This document shows, piece after piece, positions 12,621 to 34,827 of a stretch of DNA of 64,000 nucleotides. Both the position numbers and the translations under genes were made by a program. Numbering within the stretch: position 1 is the stretch's first letter; the number at the start of each line of letters is the position of its first letter. The DNA is from Antennarius striatus. Its lineage: Eukaryota > Chordata > Actinopteri > Lophiiformes > Antennariidae. The stretch is from positions 12,829,001 through 12,893,000 of the forward strand of contig NC_090780.1 of the NCBI RefSeq assembly GCF_040054535.1, read 5' to 3'. Below the pieces are notes generated by a model that saw only the letters and a list, made by a program, of their open reading frames with translations, searched no databases and was not told the DNA's origin.

Positions 12621-13940
12621 TTAAAAAGACGTAAGACGGGCTGACATAACTACTGAGTGGACAAAGTGATTCCCACAGTCCTTTAACACAGTTTGCAGCA
12701 GATCCTGAGAGGGAAGCAGGCAGACGGCTTCACCCAGGAAAGCGATGAGAACATGGAGAACTTCAGACCAGTACCCAATGGTCAGCATGAGCACCAGTAA
12801 GGAGTTCATTCCCAGCACCGTGGCATGGATCAGGGCCTCTGTGGCAGGCTGTCGATTCTGATTGTCTATGAAAGATAAAGACAGCATTTGCTATTTTTAT
12901 TTAATGATTAGTAAAGTAATGGGTTTTCATTCTTCAAGTCTCTAAAAGACAGTTCGAATTCCCTGAGTATTTGACCTGACTGTCACCTTGAACATAGACC
13001 AACAGCATCTTGTAACAGAGAATCAGTGGAGTCCACAACTTTAGCACATCCTTCTGGGACAGGAAGTGGTCGTAGCCATAGCGGTGGAAGCCACAACTCC
13101 AAGAGCAAAGGCTAAGACAACCGCTCTTTGCAGTGAAGCCAGTATGGCATGTCCAGAGGTCAGGAGGGTGATAGATTTCCCACAGTAACGCTCTGTGCTA
13201 TGTAGTGGGTAGAGTCTCGCCACATGACTCCACACACGGTGGCTGATGCCTGCCAGTATCCAGCTGAGAGCATCTGCCAGGAACAAGCTGAGGGACCTGT
13301 GTAGGGCCCCCTGAAGGAGGAAGGCCAGAGTACAGGTGAGACCACAACCCAGGGACAACTGGCACTGGAACAGGAGCAGGTCCGCGCCTCTACCGTTGGA
13401 CTTCTGAGTTCAGATAGATAAAAAAGATTTAGTGTGTATGAGAGAAACATTGAAACTACACCTGAATATAGCAATTGTAATCTGATCTGTTTATGTGCTT
13501 TAGGGATGCACCTTGTCTGTTGATGCCCAGGCAAAAACAGCTCTTAGAGAAAATTCCAGGATTATCAAAGAGGAAACCCTGGAACCCACTAGAGACAGGA
13601 GGATCACCAGGAACTACAACTGGAGAGTTGTTCTCCACTTTCCTGGTGGAGGTTTGCCAGGAGACAGTGGCCTTTGTTTGCATTTAACTTTCAGAATCAC
13701 TGTGCAGAGAGAAAATTTAACAATGATTGTACTGCGCATCAGAAAATAGATCTGTATTTATTTTAAAGAATAAACACACCTGCATGTTTCAGTGAAATAG
13801 TTAACTTTCATCGTGCTACACAGCACTGATATTCCACAAGCCCCCACCAGACCTATTAAATATAACCCCAAACGATGAGTTAAAGTAGACAAGGAAATGT
13901 CACATGCAGGAGATTTTGTTTCCATTGGGAAGGAAAACAT
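12621..13940 (-). pseudogene. tmem82: tmem82-like gene with in-frame stop and frameshift
   Basis: Exons in transcription order are 13940-13820, 13699-13512, 13403-12987 and 12865-12621, all with GT-AG borders. Matches to human TMEM82 (multi-pass membrane protein of unknown function) include MFSFP at the start, VGSRVSSLIILEFSLRAVFA, SLGCGLTCTLAFLLQGALHR, ERYCG, LKLWTPLILCYKMLLVYVQ and LLVLMLTIGYW. Two lesions break it. A TAG at 13616-13614 lies in frame within a predicted membrane segment, between TLQL and FLVILL. A one-base deletion near 13080-13075 shifts the frame between AFALGVVASTA and DHFLSQKD. One added base would make the summed exons 972 nt, close to the human length. Exon 1 has a second donor at 13779 that would not keep phase. 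The gene is either recently dead or misassembled. Confidence 0.82.
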
Positions 13941-15220
13941 GATGTCAGCTCACCTTGAAAAAAACGATCAGCTGGGTTTGAATCAAAAATTGGCCATTCA
14001 GAAGTTCCCAGGATTCAAAGGAAGGGGAGAAATATTTTTATGACACTGATGACTCACTCATGCTACGTAAATCCAAGGAGGAGATCAGAAACAGCTCAGT
14101 TAATGCTCAGTTCCTACAAGCCAAACTAGCTCATTCCCTTTATTTCCCCGTGCTGATCAGGTCTGATTGTTCTCTCTGTCTCAGCTCCAAAGGTCAAAGG
14201 TGTGATTTGAGTGCCCTTGTCAGTTTAATCAATTCATGTTTATAAAAAGGTAGAAAATACACAAAAAGACAAAAGATTCAAAAATTCAACTATCACCTAT
14301 TCGCAGGGTCAACTTAGAAATCACACCCTGCAAACAGTACATTTAAGATGATGTGTTTTTAAAACAAGCAGTACTTGTACACAGAAACATGTTTGACTCA
14401 TTTTATACAAAATGTCTATTTTTATTATTAATTGCTTTTCAAATGCTTAACGAAACCACAGGTTACATCTCTGAAAACTTCTGAAGGTAGTCATGGCTTT
14501 AGGTGCCAGTAGTTCACATGTCCATTACAGACAAGGCAGGTAGAATTGTACATTCAACTGTAACAAACTACAACTTAGAAGAAGAGCTTTTGTTCAACAA
14601 TCCAGGTCATGTGCAATAATGTTACTTAATTGTGCAGTAAATCCGCTGTTTGAGGTATTAAGGAACACCTGATATTTCAGGAACTTCAAATATATCAGAG
14701 AAATATTGTTACTGGAGCCTTTGAGTCTCTGCAATGCATCTGGCTTCATTAAGTAGTGACTACTTGTCTCACTTCAAAGAATACTTCTATATATTAGAAA
14801 TGTATTTATTCACTTTCTCCCGAGCTCTGAAATGAAATTAAACAAATTTTGATAGCAACCCCCAGTACCTCTAAAACTCAATCATGAATATGTAATGTGA
14901 TGTTTAATCAGTGGCCAGGCAACCAGTGGAAACTCTAAGAATTTAACCTTATGATTAAAAAAAAGTGTAATTAACATTTTATCAGTTTCATTTTGGCATA
15001 GGTATAACTGAGAAGGAATATCATATTTATTGCTGTGTTTGAGAGGTGCTGGTTGGGGGAATTAGGTAAAGTTAGAAGGAGTCAAGCTATTTGTTTAGTC
15101 GTGATTTGATAAGTTAAGCTGACTGCAGCTTCATATTTACTGTACAAACAGGACAGTGATCACAATGTTCCCATGTAACCCTCAGCTAGAAATGGGACGT
15201 GAAGACCATTAGCTTTAAAC
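13941..15220. other. Intergenic between slc25a34 and tmem82
   Basis: AT-rich and without coding signal. A minus-strand AATAAA at 15031-15026 is a candidate poly(A) signal for slc25a34. Confidence 0.45.
15026..15031 (-). terminator. Candidate polyadenylation signal for slc25a34
   Basis: AATAAA on the minus strand, about 190 nt after the stop codon. Confidence 0.4.
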
Positions 15221-20849
<5,629 letters not shown>

Positions 20850-20853
20850 GTGT

Positions 20854-20947
<94 letters not shown>
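20850..20947. repeat. (TG)n microsatellite, about 98 bp
   Basis: A nearly pure TG tract upstream of slc25a34, probably length-polymorphic. Confidence 0.95.
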
Positions 20948-20948
<1 letters not shown>

Positions 20949-22144
20949 TTTCTGACCTAAAGCTGAGTAACTGAATCTGTTAAAACTCCGACACTTCTCC
21001 TGTTCCTGATGTAATTACATTCATTTGTAGACTCACTTTTCTGTGTGTGCTGTAACCAACAGAGCCACTAGAGGCCGCTGTCCTACAACTTGTATATAAA
21101 ATATTACCAAGACAGGCAATGGTGAAATAAATCTGACTTGCTTGCCCATTATGAGACTTGGGTGTGTATTTTTGTTTGTTTGGGGGTTTGTTTTATCAGG
21201 ACCATGCCATAAATCATAAGGAATGTGATTTTTCTGTTCTTATTTTCATGTTAACTGAAACCAGATGTGCATCAGATTCCTTCTGACGTGACATCAGGCC
21301 TCCTATGAGTTTTCTCCCACTGAACACAATCACATTGTTGCTTTATGAGCAATTTGGAACAAAAATAATTCATGGAGGATTGCAGCAAGAACAACTAAGA
21401 GACATGAGGTTGCAAATTTAATAAATAAGAAAATATTCAACCAAACCTTTTATTTGCCTTCTTACCCAGAGATTTTAAACCTCACGCTTCATCACCAGAC
21501 TTCTGTTAAAACGTTAGACAATGTGAGAAATAGATGATCTCATTCTCATCCATATATGATTGATATTGATAGTGTCCTGACATGCCAAGGACATTTTGTT
21601 GTTATTCATGTTTACACATGGATATGGATCATGTGTAGTCAAGGTGAATAAAGTGATTCTGTTACTTTCAATGTAGTGAAAATTTGGACTGATTGAGTAA
21701 AAGAAATGAGTGAGTATAAGTGAGAGAAAGTTCAATTTTCATTGTGGAAAATGAACCAGACAGAAACAACCTAGACTCAAATTGTGCAAACCAAAAAAAA
21801 CGTGTCTTTTTATTTTCATTAGATTTGAGTTTTGATGACCTCCACCTGATAGAGATATGCCAAGTAACTGGCACATATTCAATTATTTTATTCAAGGGTT
21901 GTATATTAAAATTAGACAGACCATGCCAGTACAACATCCATTCTAGATTAAACTGAGTTAGCATGTATGAAAATATCCATTCTGTCATCTTAGGGTTGTA
22001 TCACCCAACCTCTGGACCTTAAATCTGAATAAAGGCTATCCCAGAGCTACCTTGTGTTTGCTAAAGCCTGGACATGTAATCATATGTTAACATTTTCATG
22101 TCTGTGTTAATTGTGTTGATTTCAATAAATAGATGGAGATGTAT
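20948..22144. other. Intergenic, nothing recognised
   Basis: AT-rich sequence without splice-supported exons or recognised repeats. Confidence 0.45.
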
Positions 22145-22488
22145 TTAACCCTAGAGGATCCACGGTGACATTGGTGTCACACACGCTTTGAATGTCCCTG
22201 TCTCTTCGTCATGAGTTTTATGTCTGATTTTAACTCGTAAAGTCCCTAAGCGACGTATACTTAACATCCTGGTATCATGACCATGTGACAGTCATGTGTC
22301 TGTGACAGAAAGGGATTCCCCCAGTATAGTAATAAAATAATACAACGTGTAACAATAAAACTTATTGTTCTGAAAAAAACTTCAGAACAATAAGTGTGGA
22401 CCATAGAACAATATGGTCCACTCTGTCTGTGGTATAACCCACATAATTTTCCTGTAAGGATAAATGGGTGTGGGTTCTCTAGGGTTAA
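22145..22488. mobile_element. TTAA-flanked MITE, piggyBac-like
   Basis: A 344-bp unit is bounded by TTAA at 22145-22148 and 22485-22488. The imperfect terminal inverted repeats read TTAACCCTAGAGGATCCAC on the left and TTAACCCTAGAGAACCCAC on the right strand. TTAA targets and CCC-type ends are typical of piggyBac elements. No transposase is present, so it would be a non-autonomous derivative. Two internal hairpins are present: 22360-22374 with 22381-22395 (15 bp perfect), and one around 22399-22420. Confidence 0.75.
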
Positions 22489-22848
22489 AATCTAACTAGA
22501 TTTAGTAATCCTGAGCTGTCTGGATAAAACATCACTGCCACTGCCAAGGAGTAGAGATAAACTCCCCCTGAAAAAAAACAAAACAAGAAAATAGTAGTGT
22601 AATCATTGGCAATAAAAAAGGTTCTAATAAAGGTTTTGGGTCCAATAGTTTTCTACGCTTCGGAATGAACTTCAGCAGCTGGAACTACTAACCTAAAGTT
22701 AGTGCTCATGTTTCACAGAGCTTGGTAAGGACACACAGTTGAGATAGTTTGATAAACACTCACACTGGTGAGTTTTTGTCACTCAGTGACGTCAGACAGA
22801 AAGCACGCACACAAACACAGCAGGAGCTTTACAGAGCAGACATGGACT

Positions 22849-22854
22849 TTATTG
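22849..22854 (-). terminator. Candidate polyadenylation signal for fbxo42
   Basis: AATAAA on the minus strand, about 560 nt past the fbxo42 stop codon. Positional inference. Confidence 0.4.
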
Positions 22855-23414
22855 TTAAACTATGTTTAAAGTACAGTGCCACACAAATGTTACCCATCAT
22901 GGTCTGACACACATTAATCAATAGATTCACCACCCTTCACACACCACACATGCACTCACACACATACACCATTTTAAATGTAAACATTGCAGGGTTTAAG
23001 AGTGATACAAAAAGGAAGGTAGTTGTTGACCATTTCTGTTAATCGTCTGTTCTTCCAGAGCTGAATGGGGGGGGGGGTTGAAATGTAATAGTTTGATGTC
23101 CCATGGGAGAACATTAAAACATCCTGTTCTCTGTAATCACTGCAGTCTTCAACACAAACAGACCTCACGCATACCAACTCACACAAAATTCCCATAAAAA
23201 ACCTTTTTTTAAAATCAAAGTGTAGTTAAAGTGTTTTATATTGAATGCTTGCAGTAGGCAGAAGGGAAAATAGTGAATTTTTTTGTGGAACACCTAACAA
23301 TGATCATGTTATTTACCCATAATCCTGTCTTTAGGAAAAAGGCCTTTTGTGTTAATTCCCTTGTGTGACAACAGGGTTAAGCGTCTGTCTTCTCCAATCC
23401 CACCTGCAGCTGCA

Positions 23415-27555
<4,141 letters not shown>

Positions 27556-27560
27556 TATTA

Positions 27561-28460
27561 TCTGTTAAGACATGGGGAATCATGCTAGTGATATATGAAT
27601 TCATGTTTATAGGTTCAGAACCATGTTTAACATCAGCTCCAGCTAGGCAGACTATCAGTGATCACATTCATTTTAGCTAGAGGACGAGACATTTTCGGCC
27701 CTAATGAGGAAGGAGAATTCATTTGAGGAAGGGGGACCCTATCGATACTGCCTAACGGTGTAGCCTAAACAATTTGCAGCTTTTAACATTGGTGATCAGC
27801 AAAATTATATGTCAACATCCATTCCCTGAGACGGGTGGTGCCCCTTTGGGACTGAACAGATGGTCCGTCCACACATCGCTAGCTCCATTTCACCTGGAGT
27901 CGTTAGCCATCACATATAATGCACTGCTGGATTGCTAATGCTAATTCCTATATAAAACCAGCTATTTGGGGCCAGTGTCAGGCGAATGCAGCTTAATTAG
28001 GAACAATTTTTGCTAAACACTGTAACTTCAGCAACTGCCCAGCGTTTAAAACCCACATGTCAATGAATTTGACGTTTCATCCCCACAGTGACAATATTAG
28101 CGCGCTAATGGCTAACGATGGCTAACTGACCACGAGCATCCATGCTACCGTTGACAACCATAAACTACACTTCAGCTAATGGCGCAATTTATACCATCGA
28201 CTATAAATGTTGAAGTTGCCCTGGTTGGCAAAGCATTGGGACGCTACACTTAAACATCTAAATGACACGACATCAATCCAGGACAACAATCCATGCTAAT
28301 GCTACACCCATTAGCTAACAGGCTAGCTGACATCTCCAGCCTCAGACACAGCTGATAATCTTTGCTAACGTTAGCTTGTTCGGTGCTAGCGCTTCTTATT
28401 AGACACTTCTTTGAGGTTTGACCCAGAAAAATGTGACTTTAACTGGTTAATTGTGCGTAC
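27561..28460 (-). other. First intron of fbxo42, rich in GCTA/TAGC motifs
   Basis: This lies between the acceptor just before the coding start (exon begins 27561) and the donor at 28460. Many copies of GCTAA/TTAGC, including GCTAACGTTAGC, occur between about 27880 and 28390. No coding signal is seen. Confidence 0.5.
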
Positions 28461-28565
28461 CGTTGCTTTGGACGTAGTATTTTGAGAGCTCTGAGTGTGT
28501 ATCTTTCCACTGCTTCCCCCGGCATCAGCTCCGGAGGTTCCTCTGCAGCTTCCAAACAGTCGCCA
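28461..28565 (-). promoter_or_regulatory. fbxo42 promoter and noncoding first exon
   Basis: On the minus strand GCGGAAGATGGCGAC (about 28555-28570) combines an ETS-like CGGAAG with the YY1 core AAGATGGCG, a combination known at transcription starts. A donor AACG/GTACGC at 28461/28460 fits a short noncoding first exon. The surrounding 28480-28690 is GC-rich. Confidence 0.55.
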
Positions 28566-28699
28566 TCTTCCGCTCTTTGAACAGCGACCTCCGCAGCACA
28601 GCGACGCACCAGCGGCTCCAGACCGGGGTGGGTCCGCCGGAGCTACGCCCTCAAGTATCGGAGGTCACCGCTGAGACCGGCGGCACGGCATTAAGAGTG

Positions 28700-29590
28700 G
28701 AAAGTCTGGACAGACAAAACAATAACCTCATGCCGTGAACTGAGGAGGATTTGTTAAAACGTAAAAGAAAATGTGAATCTAAAAGTTTTGAAACTGATAT
28801 TCTATGTGGTAATGCTTGTTTTAGAAAGAGTCACTGATGTTCAACGCCTCAATAACAAAATACATTTCGATCTGTTGTTACTTTATCTGTCGGCATGTTT
28901 TTGCAGATAACTGAGCTTTTACTTTTCATTGATCAATTTATGTAATATGGAAGAGGATTGAAGCTACTTTTTTTTTTTTTAATCTTAAATTTTGACTTAA
29001 AAGTCATAAGTCTTTTTTTGCAACCCCAGATTTCAACATAATACTTGGAATATTAAGAACACCTAAAGAAAACTATTTTAGTTTTCTCAGTTGAGAAGCC
29101 ATGATTCTGACTTTTTAATCTGGATAACAATAACAACAGCAAGAATAATGGTAAAAAGTACAACAATAATAATATAATGATCATTATCATTATCCTCCCC
29201 TTCATAATAATCTTCAACATTCTTTTTAAAAAATCAAGTTCATCAGTTGTTGAATGGAACTTTTAAGAAGTTAAGAAGCAAATCAGAAGCAGTCAATCCC
29301 TATTCAATAAGCAACTATGCTGTAACCATGTCTGCCATTCACAACATGCATTTTTACACTGAAAATAATTAAATTGTATTCAATTTCATAAATCTTTGAT
29401 GAGATTCTGGAGACATTGATTGGCGACAAAAAAAAGCATAAGATGGATTTAATGCTACGTCCTTGTCACCCCGACTAAAACATTCATCCTATTCTGAAAC
29501 TCTGACTTTAATTTAAAACATCATCATTATATCTGACTTTAAAATCAGAATGAAAACACATCTTTCAATTGACTCTTAATTGTATTTTGT
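28700..29590. other. Intergenic AT-rich DNA between the divergent genes
   Basis: No ORF, domain or promoter motif was recognised. Confidence 0.45.
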
Positions 29591-29594
29591 GTCA

Positions 29595-29790
29595 CACATT
29601 CTAGTGATTGGAGGGGTGTCGGTTCACCTCCTGGGCCTTACCGGGGGGGCTTGAGCAGGGCACCGAACCCCCTAAATACAGGAACCAATGGCGCCGCCAT
29701 GTGGGGGCTGTCTGCCACTACATCAGTGTCTGTGTGAGTGTGTTGAGCCTACATGTATGTGTGTGGAAAACCTTATGGTGTTCTTTAATG
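29595..29790. repeat. Degraded fish interspersed repeat, possibly SINE-like
   Basis: GGTGTCGGTTCACCTCC near 29618 resembles an RNA polymerase III B box. It is followed by a GCACCGAACCCCC segment and a TGTG-rich end of a kind common in fish genomic repeats. No A box or target-site duplication was identified. Confidence 0.3.
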
Positions 29791-29819
29791 ACCTGTTATT
29801 TACAAGGACCTTTTTTATT

Positions 29820-30339
29820 CTAGTGTGTTTATCAGTCAAGCTAGCTTTAGCAGAGTTAGCTTTCCCATCTGTAACCGTTCTAGTTGTGGAACTTTGATGC
29901 TAGCAGTTGATGCTAGCTAAAGCTAATCCGTCAAACGTGTCACTTCCTGTTCAAACGGTCGCGCTTTATTCTCTCCACGATATCCTTCACGTAACGCTGA
30001 ACCGTTGCGTGCAGCCCGTGTTTTTCTCCTCCCGTGCGTCGCGTCGACGCCGCAGGCCGGGTGGGTTCGTCAGGGTGGATGTGACGCCAGACTTAAAGGA
30101 GCAGTCGTGGGGGGGTGTCCGCGGCGTGACGCTAAGCTAGCAGGCTACAGCACGCGGCTAAAGGGAGGGTGGCTAGTCGGTGAATTCAGCTCGTATTCGG
30201 TCGCGTCAGCAGTGACATTTAGCTCATCGGGGTTGCGTGGGAGCTCTGCCCACAGCCGAATGCCCCCCCGCGTGGATGGGAGACCGTTAACGTGGGTCGG
30301 TTGAACCGCAGAAGGGAGCAGCTAGCATCTGCGTCCAAC
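29820..30339 (+). promoter_or_regulatory. szrd1 promoter / 5' UTR region, CpG-rich
   Basis: A GC- and CpG-rich stretch directly before the szrd1 ATG, with several CGCG and GCTAGC motifs. No TATA box is evident. The exact transcription start is not visible. Confidence 0.5.
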
Positions 30340-32055
30340 ATGGAGGATGAAGAGATCGCAGAGAGTTGGGAAGAGGCGGCGGACAGCGGGGTGAGAAACA
30401 TTCACGTTCCAGCGGTATTCACTAGAACATTCCACCCAGACGGTCGGACACGCAGGTGGTCCACCTCAGGCTGGACCCCACGGACATCTGCTGGCTTGTT
30501 TTCTCACCTAACAGTCAGGCTCCGTGTCCGAGTGGACCAGGCCCGTGTGTCCCACGGAGCGCCGGGATGAGCTCTGGCTCCATGACATTATGTTTGTTCA
30601 AGATTTAACGATCCTGGAAGCAAAGAGTCAGATTAAAGACTTAAATTGTATAAATGCGACTTATTTTTGGAATCATTTCCATGTTTTTGAGACCCGCCCA
30701 TTGCGGAACTACCTGCACTTGAGATGAATCATGCCTGTCCCTGTAAATATTGGTACCAGTGTGCTGGGACTGTCACAGACTCTATTGTTTAGTTGCAGGT
30801 ATAATTTTATTTGTATTGTTACAGACTAAAAACACTTGGAAGTTTAATAAAACTAAGCTTCAATAACTTGAAATTAATCCCTTTCACAGCTGTATTTGGA
30901 AGCAATAATTCTAGTACATCATTAATAAAGATATCTGACAGTAATGTCTGAGTATTTGTAATAGAAAACAACATTTTTTTAAAGAATGTTATTTAAAATG
31001 AATAACGTTATAATGCAAATTATTAGATGTACTTCTCTTGTAGATTTGTCACGGAAGAATCAGAACCACTGAAGTTTTGTGACAACAGAAAAAGAAAATG
31101 TTGCTTGACGAGTTTGACTTCATGGGTCTAACGTAACCCTCCACGGATGCATGCATTGTGGTGTTGTTGCTGAAACCAGATGTATTGCCCAACCCTAGTG
31201 TTACAGTGATATGTATTAAGTTCACCATGTCAACATTGCACTGACTTAATGCCTAAGAATCACTCGTTGCTTTGCTCTGAAAATGTCAACAGCATGCAGT
31301 AAATTGCAAATTTAATTTGCTTCCTTTTGTTAACAGGGCAAATCCATAGCTTAACTGCATTCAGAGAATTGTTGATCAAATGTACTAAAAAAATTTATTT
31401 CTCCTCAGGAAATCGAGAGAAGGCTTGAAGCTAAGCTGAAAATAAACCAGGAGTCAAAGTAAGCAAAAAGAAAAGTTATTAAAAATGTTCTATACTTTGC
31501 AAGAATGCAATTTTCTCCAGTGATTTCATGCCTCGTACATGTTTGTACCTGTACAGGAAATCCAACTTTGGTACGGGAAGCTCACCTGTTAGAACGGCTA
31601 TTGTAATCCAGGATGACTCTCTGCCTGCAGCACCTCCGCCTCAAATTAGAATTTTGAAACGTCCTTCAAACAATGGTACCGCGGGAAACGCTGCATCCTC
31701 GTCTCGTCCCTCTCAGCAGATGAAGTCTTTAGCCCAACGGGAGGCAGAATACGCTGAAGCCCGACGAAGGATTTTGGGTAGTGCGTCTTCCGATGACGTG
31801 CCTCAGGAAAGTCCAAGCCAGGACAGGTAAGACATGTCAAAGAAGAACAACAATGATTAGCACAGTTGTGATTTTAATTATGAAGTACTTTAAATGGACA
31901 ACAATGTTGTTTAAAGTGTTGGCATTTCTCCTTATATCATTAGGCCACCTCGTACCAGTATGCAGCAACCATCAGAAGTAACTCGTCCCAACAATCACGT
32001 GATCCGCCAGCCCACAGGCCCAGATGGCACCACAGGCTTTCGACACAACAGATAA
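30340..32055 (+). CDS. szrd1: SUZ RNA-binding domain-containing protein 1
   Basis: A small SUZ-domain protein; SUZ domains bind RNA. Exons: 30340-30390, 31409-31458, 31557-31826, 31944-32055. The sum is 483 nt, or 160 aa against 152 in human, and all joins keep phase. The N-terminus [17 protein letters not shown] is almost identical to human. The SUZ core [10 protein letters not shown] is followed by [20 protein letters not shown]. The C-terminal SUZ-C-like segment reads [17 protein letters not shown]. The gene is divergent from fbxo42, as in human. Confidence 0.96.
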
Positions 32056-34827
32056 ACAGGCGCTATCTGCTGCAAGGAATCATCTGTTTCCCTGTCGGGG
32101 CATTAAGGGTGACAGTCACAGGGTGTGTGTGTGTGTGTGTGTGTGTTCTGGAGAGTAGAGTGGTTGGGTGATGCAAATATTTGATGGACATTGTTACCCT
32201 GGACTGAAAAGAACTTCTCCACCCTCTCTTTGCTCTGCTTACTGGTATGGTCTCTGCCTTGCACCCTGTTTTTTCCTCTTGTGGAATATTACAAGGGGTC
32301 GGCAGAGATCAGCCAAAGAAACAAACCCCCCTTTTCTCCACACTGTGACCAGGCTTTGGCCTCACATCCCTGCGCATTGTAAAACTTTGATGTACCATGA
32401 GGTGCCCTATGATTCCAAGTGAGATCAGCCAGCCCAGCGCCGAGGCATCAGGAGTCTTTCTCCTCGGGGAGAATAGAGAGAGCTCAGCAATCTGTGGGAT
32501 TTCCTTTGGAGACATGCAAAGGCACTAGCTGGCCGTTCCACTGGTGGAGTGTGGATCATGGCTGAGTGTCCACTAAGGAAGCTGGCCATAGTTTTGTCAC
32601 TTTCTGTGGAAAGTAAAGGCTTGACAGTCCCAAGAGTTTACTGTGTTTAGCAGCTTGCGAGGAAGGTGAAGGAAAAAAAAGTTGATCCAACACTTTGCGT
32701 GAAATAGGATTTTAATGATGTTGGATCAGAATAAATAAGCCTCAGACCAGCACAGTCCAGAGGCTGCGATTTAGGAGTGGAGGCAAGGAAAGGCATGTCC
32801 ATTAGCACACAGCCTGTGGCCAAAGATTTTAGCTGGAATGGATAGAGTGACATAAAGTGTAAGTTCATTCAAGCAATAATGAATTTATTTCCTGGGTTGT
32901 TTGTCTTTTTGTTTGTTACACAGTACCTAATTATCTGTGCTGTTATTTCATTCATTATCCTTCTTCTTTTCAAACTTTGTGTTGTCTTCTTGTTTTTTTT
33001 GTTTTTTTCTGAGACGTGTGTAGGCCAGAAGGTGTAAAATGTATTAGCGATTAAGTATTAGACCAAGTAACTGAAACTGGACATTTTATAGTTGATGTCC
33101 TAAAAAATGTTTTAATCAAATTTCAAAGTCGGGTCTAACCATAAATTTAAAAATCAAAGTTATTTGGCATAAATGTCTGTCTGTCTGCCTGTATTTTTAA
33201 TTATGGTGGCTAAATTACAACTTTTGTCAAAGCAGTTGCTCTGCATCTTTGGTACAAGTCCTTGATAAGTTTTGCAGCATATTGACGCAGTAATTGGTGC
33301 AAAGTATGTAGAATGATTGGGGAAAAAAACACGACAACTGCTTTATTCTGGAAGAGACAATAAAATTTATGGTGAAAACTGCAAAAATTTTGAAAAAACA
33401 ATCTTAATCTTTATTCCTCACTAGAATGAAGATAAATTCCACTCTGGTTTTTATGACTGTCCTTGCTTTGGTGTTTGTTGCACTAAAAGATTTTACTCCA
33501 TTGCTTGCCACCAGCTGAAGTAGAAGAAATCATTAGTTTCATTAATTGCAGACAGATAACAAGAAATGTGGTTACTGATTGTCTCACAGTAAATGAAGCT
33601 GAAGGAAATGTAAACTTAGTTATTCCAGGCTGCATACATGTTATTGAGTGAATAATGGTGCAATTGTCTCTGGACTATTTCACGGGAGTCCACTCAACTC
33701 TCTATGGACACTATACAAGGGTGGGTTAAAGCTGTTCTTCCAAAGGAAATATGCTTTTAAATTTAAATAAATACTGGTGTCTATAAAAGCAATGATTGGA
33801 AGTATTGGGAAACTGCTATTCATTGAAAACTGAACAATTCTATTAGGCAACAATCTTAAGATTGTGAAAAACTTAATTTGTACAATTTTTTTCCAACTTC
33901 ACTGCCTGCAACAAGGGGAATACATCTTCAATAATGTCTGGTAGTTGAAGATGCAGTTTGTTGTTGTTTGATGACAGTATTATAAGTTGTTTTTACAGTG
34001 CTAACATCTCAATATTTTTTTAAATGAGGAAATATACTGTTTCAAAAGAATATCAAATAGATTTGCCTGTAGTAGTGTTTGAACGGATTAAGTACAATCT
34101 GGTTAACTGAGTGGAAGGGAAATGTAAGCTGCTTGAATTGATAATTGAAAGCAAATGCCCATCCTGAATCTGTTGTCTACCCATGAAGCTTTGTTTCAAT
34201 CGTTCACAGCCACCGGTCTAGTTTGATGTGTTACTTTGAAACTTGAAAAATACAAATATTTGAATACCCTTTAATAAACACATTTTAAAAAGCAAAATTG
34301 CAGTGCTTTGTTTTTTGAGGAGCAGCAAGTTTAATGCATGTGAAGAGATATCAAATTCTAAATAAGGGAAAATAATTTTACAGTTTCTACATTTTAAATA
34401 GTAAAATAAATGCATGTAAATTAAAAAACCAACCATTCAGTTGTCACACCATTTAAATTTTCTTACAGAAATATGACCTAGACATTCATGCACCAGCACT
34501 GATGAACATTCTACTATATTTTACTCCTAGTTGTCATAATTCCGACTAAAAATACTCGTACTTAAGATTTTGCATCCAGAGCCTTAACTGTTAATAGAGA
34601 ATTGTCACGTGTGAGATGGGCTATTGGTTAGGCTACATTAACAAAAGTACACCAAAAAGCATTCAGTTTATAACGCTGTGGATGCATTTTCAGTTATCCT
34701 GACGGTCATTGCACTCTGGACACAGACGAGATATTTTACTCAGATCTGTCTAACATGTCATTAAGTATTAATAGAAAATTCTTGGGAAACTACTACTTTA
34801 ATTTGGGAATATGTGCTCATCATTAGA
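32056..34827 (+). other. szrd1 3' UTR and downstream flank
   Basis: No coding exon is seen. A short (TG)n tract lies at about 32121-32145. AATAAA at 33766-33771 and at 34273-34278 are candidate poly(A) signals, which would give a 3' UTR of about 1.7-2.2 kb. Human SPATA21, which lies between SZRD1 and NECAP2, has no visible counterpart here. Confidence 0.45.

Noticed and set aside
12411-12624. ORFs made of HTHT or VCVC runs (also 56809-57094)
   Set aside because: They translate CA/TG microsatellites and are not genes.
13604-13622. The TAG in tmem82 exon 2 as a 3' splice site instead of a stop codon
   Set aside because: Starting an exon after this TAG would not match the phase of exon 1, and a much better acceptor lies at 13701-13700.
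13780-13819. A longer tmem82 exon 1 ending at the donor 13779
   Set aside because: It breaks phase with exon 2. The donor at 13819-13818 keeps phase and gives a better match (GISVL then LKV).
29615-29640. A tRNA gene suggested by a B-box-like GGTTCACCTCC
   Set aside because: No A box, acceptor stem or cloverleaf could be formed; at most it is a SINE remnant.
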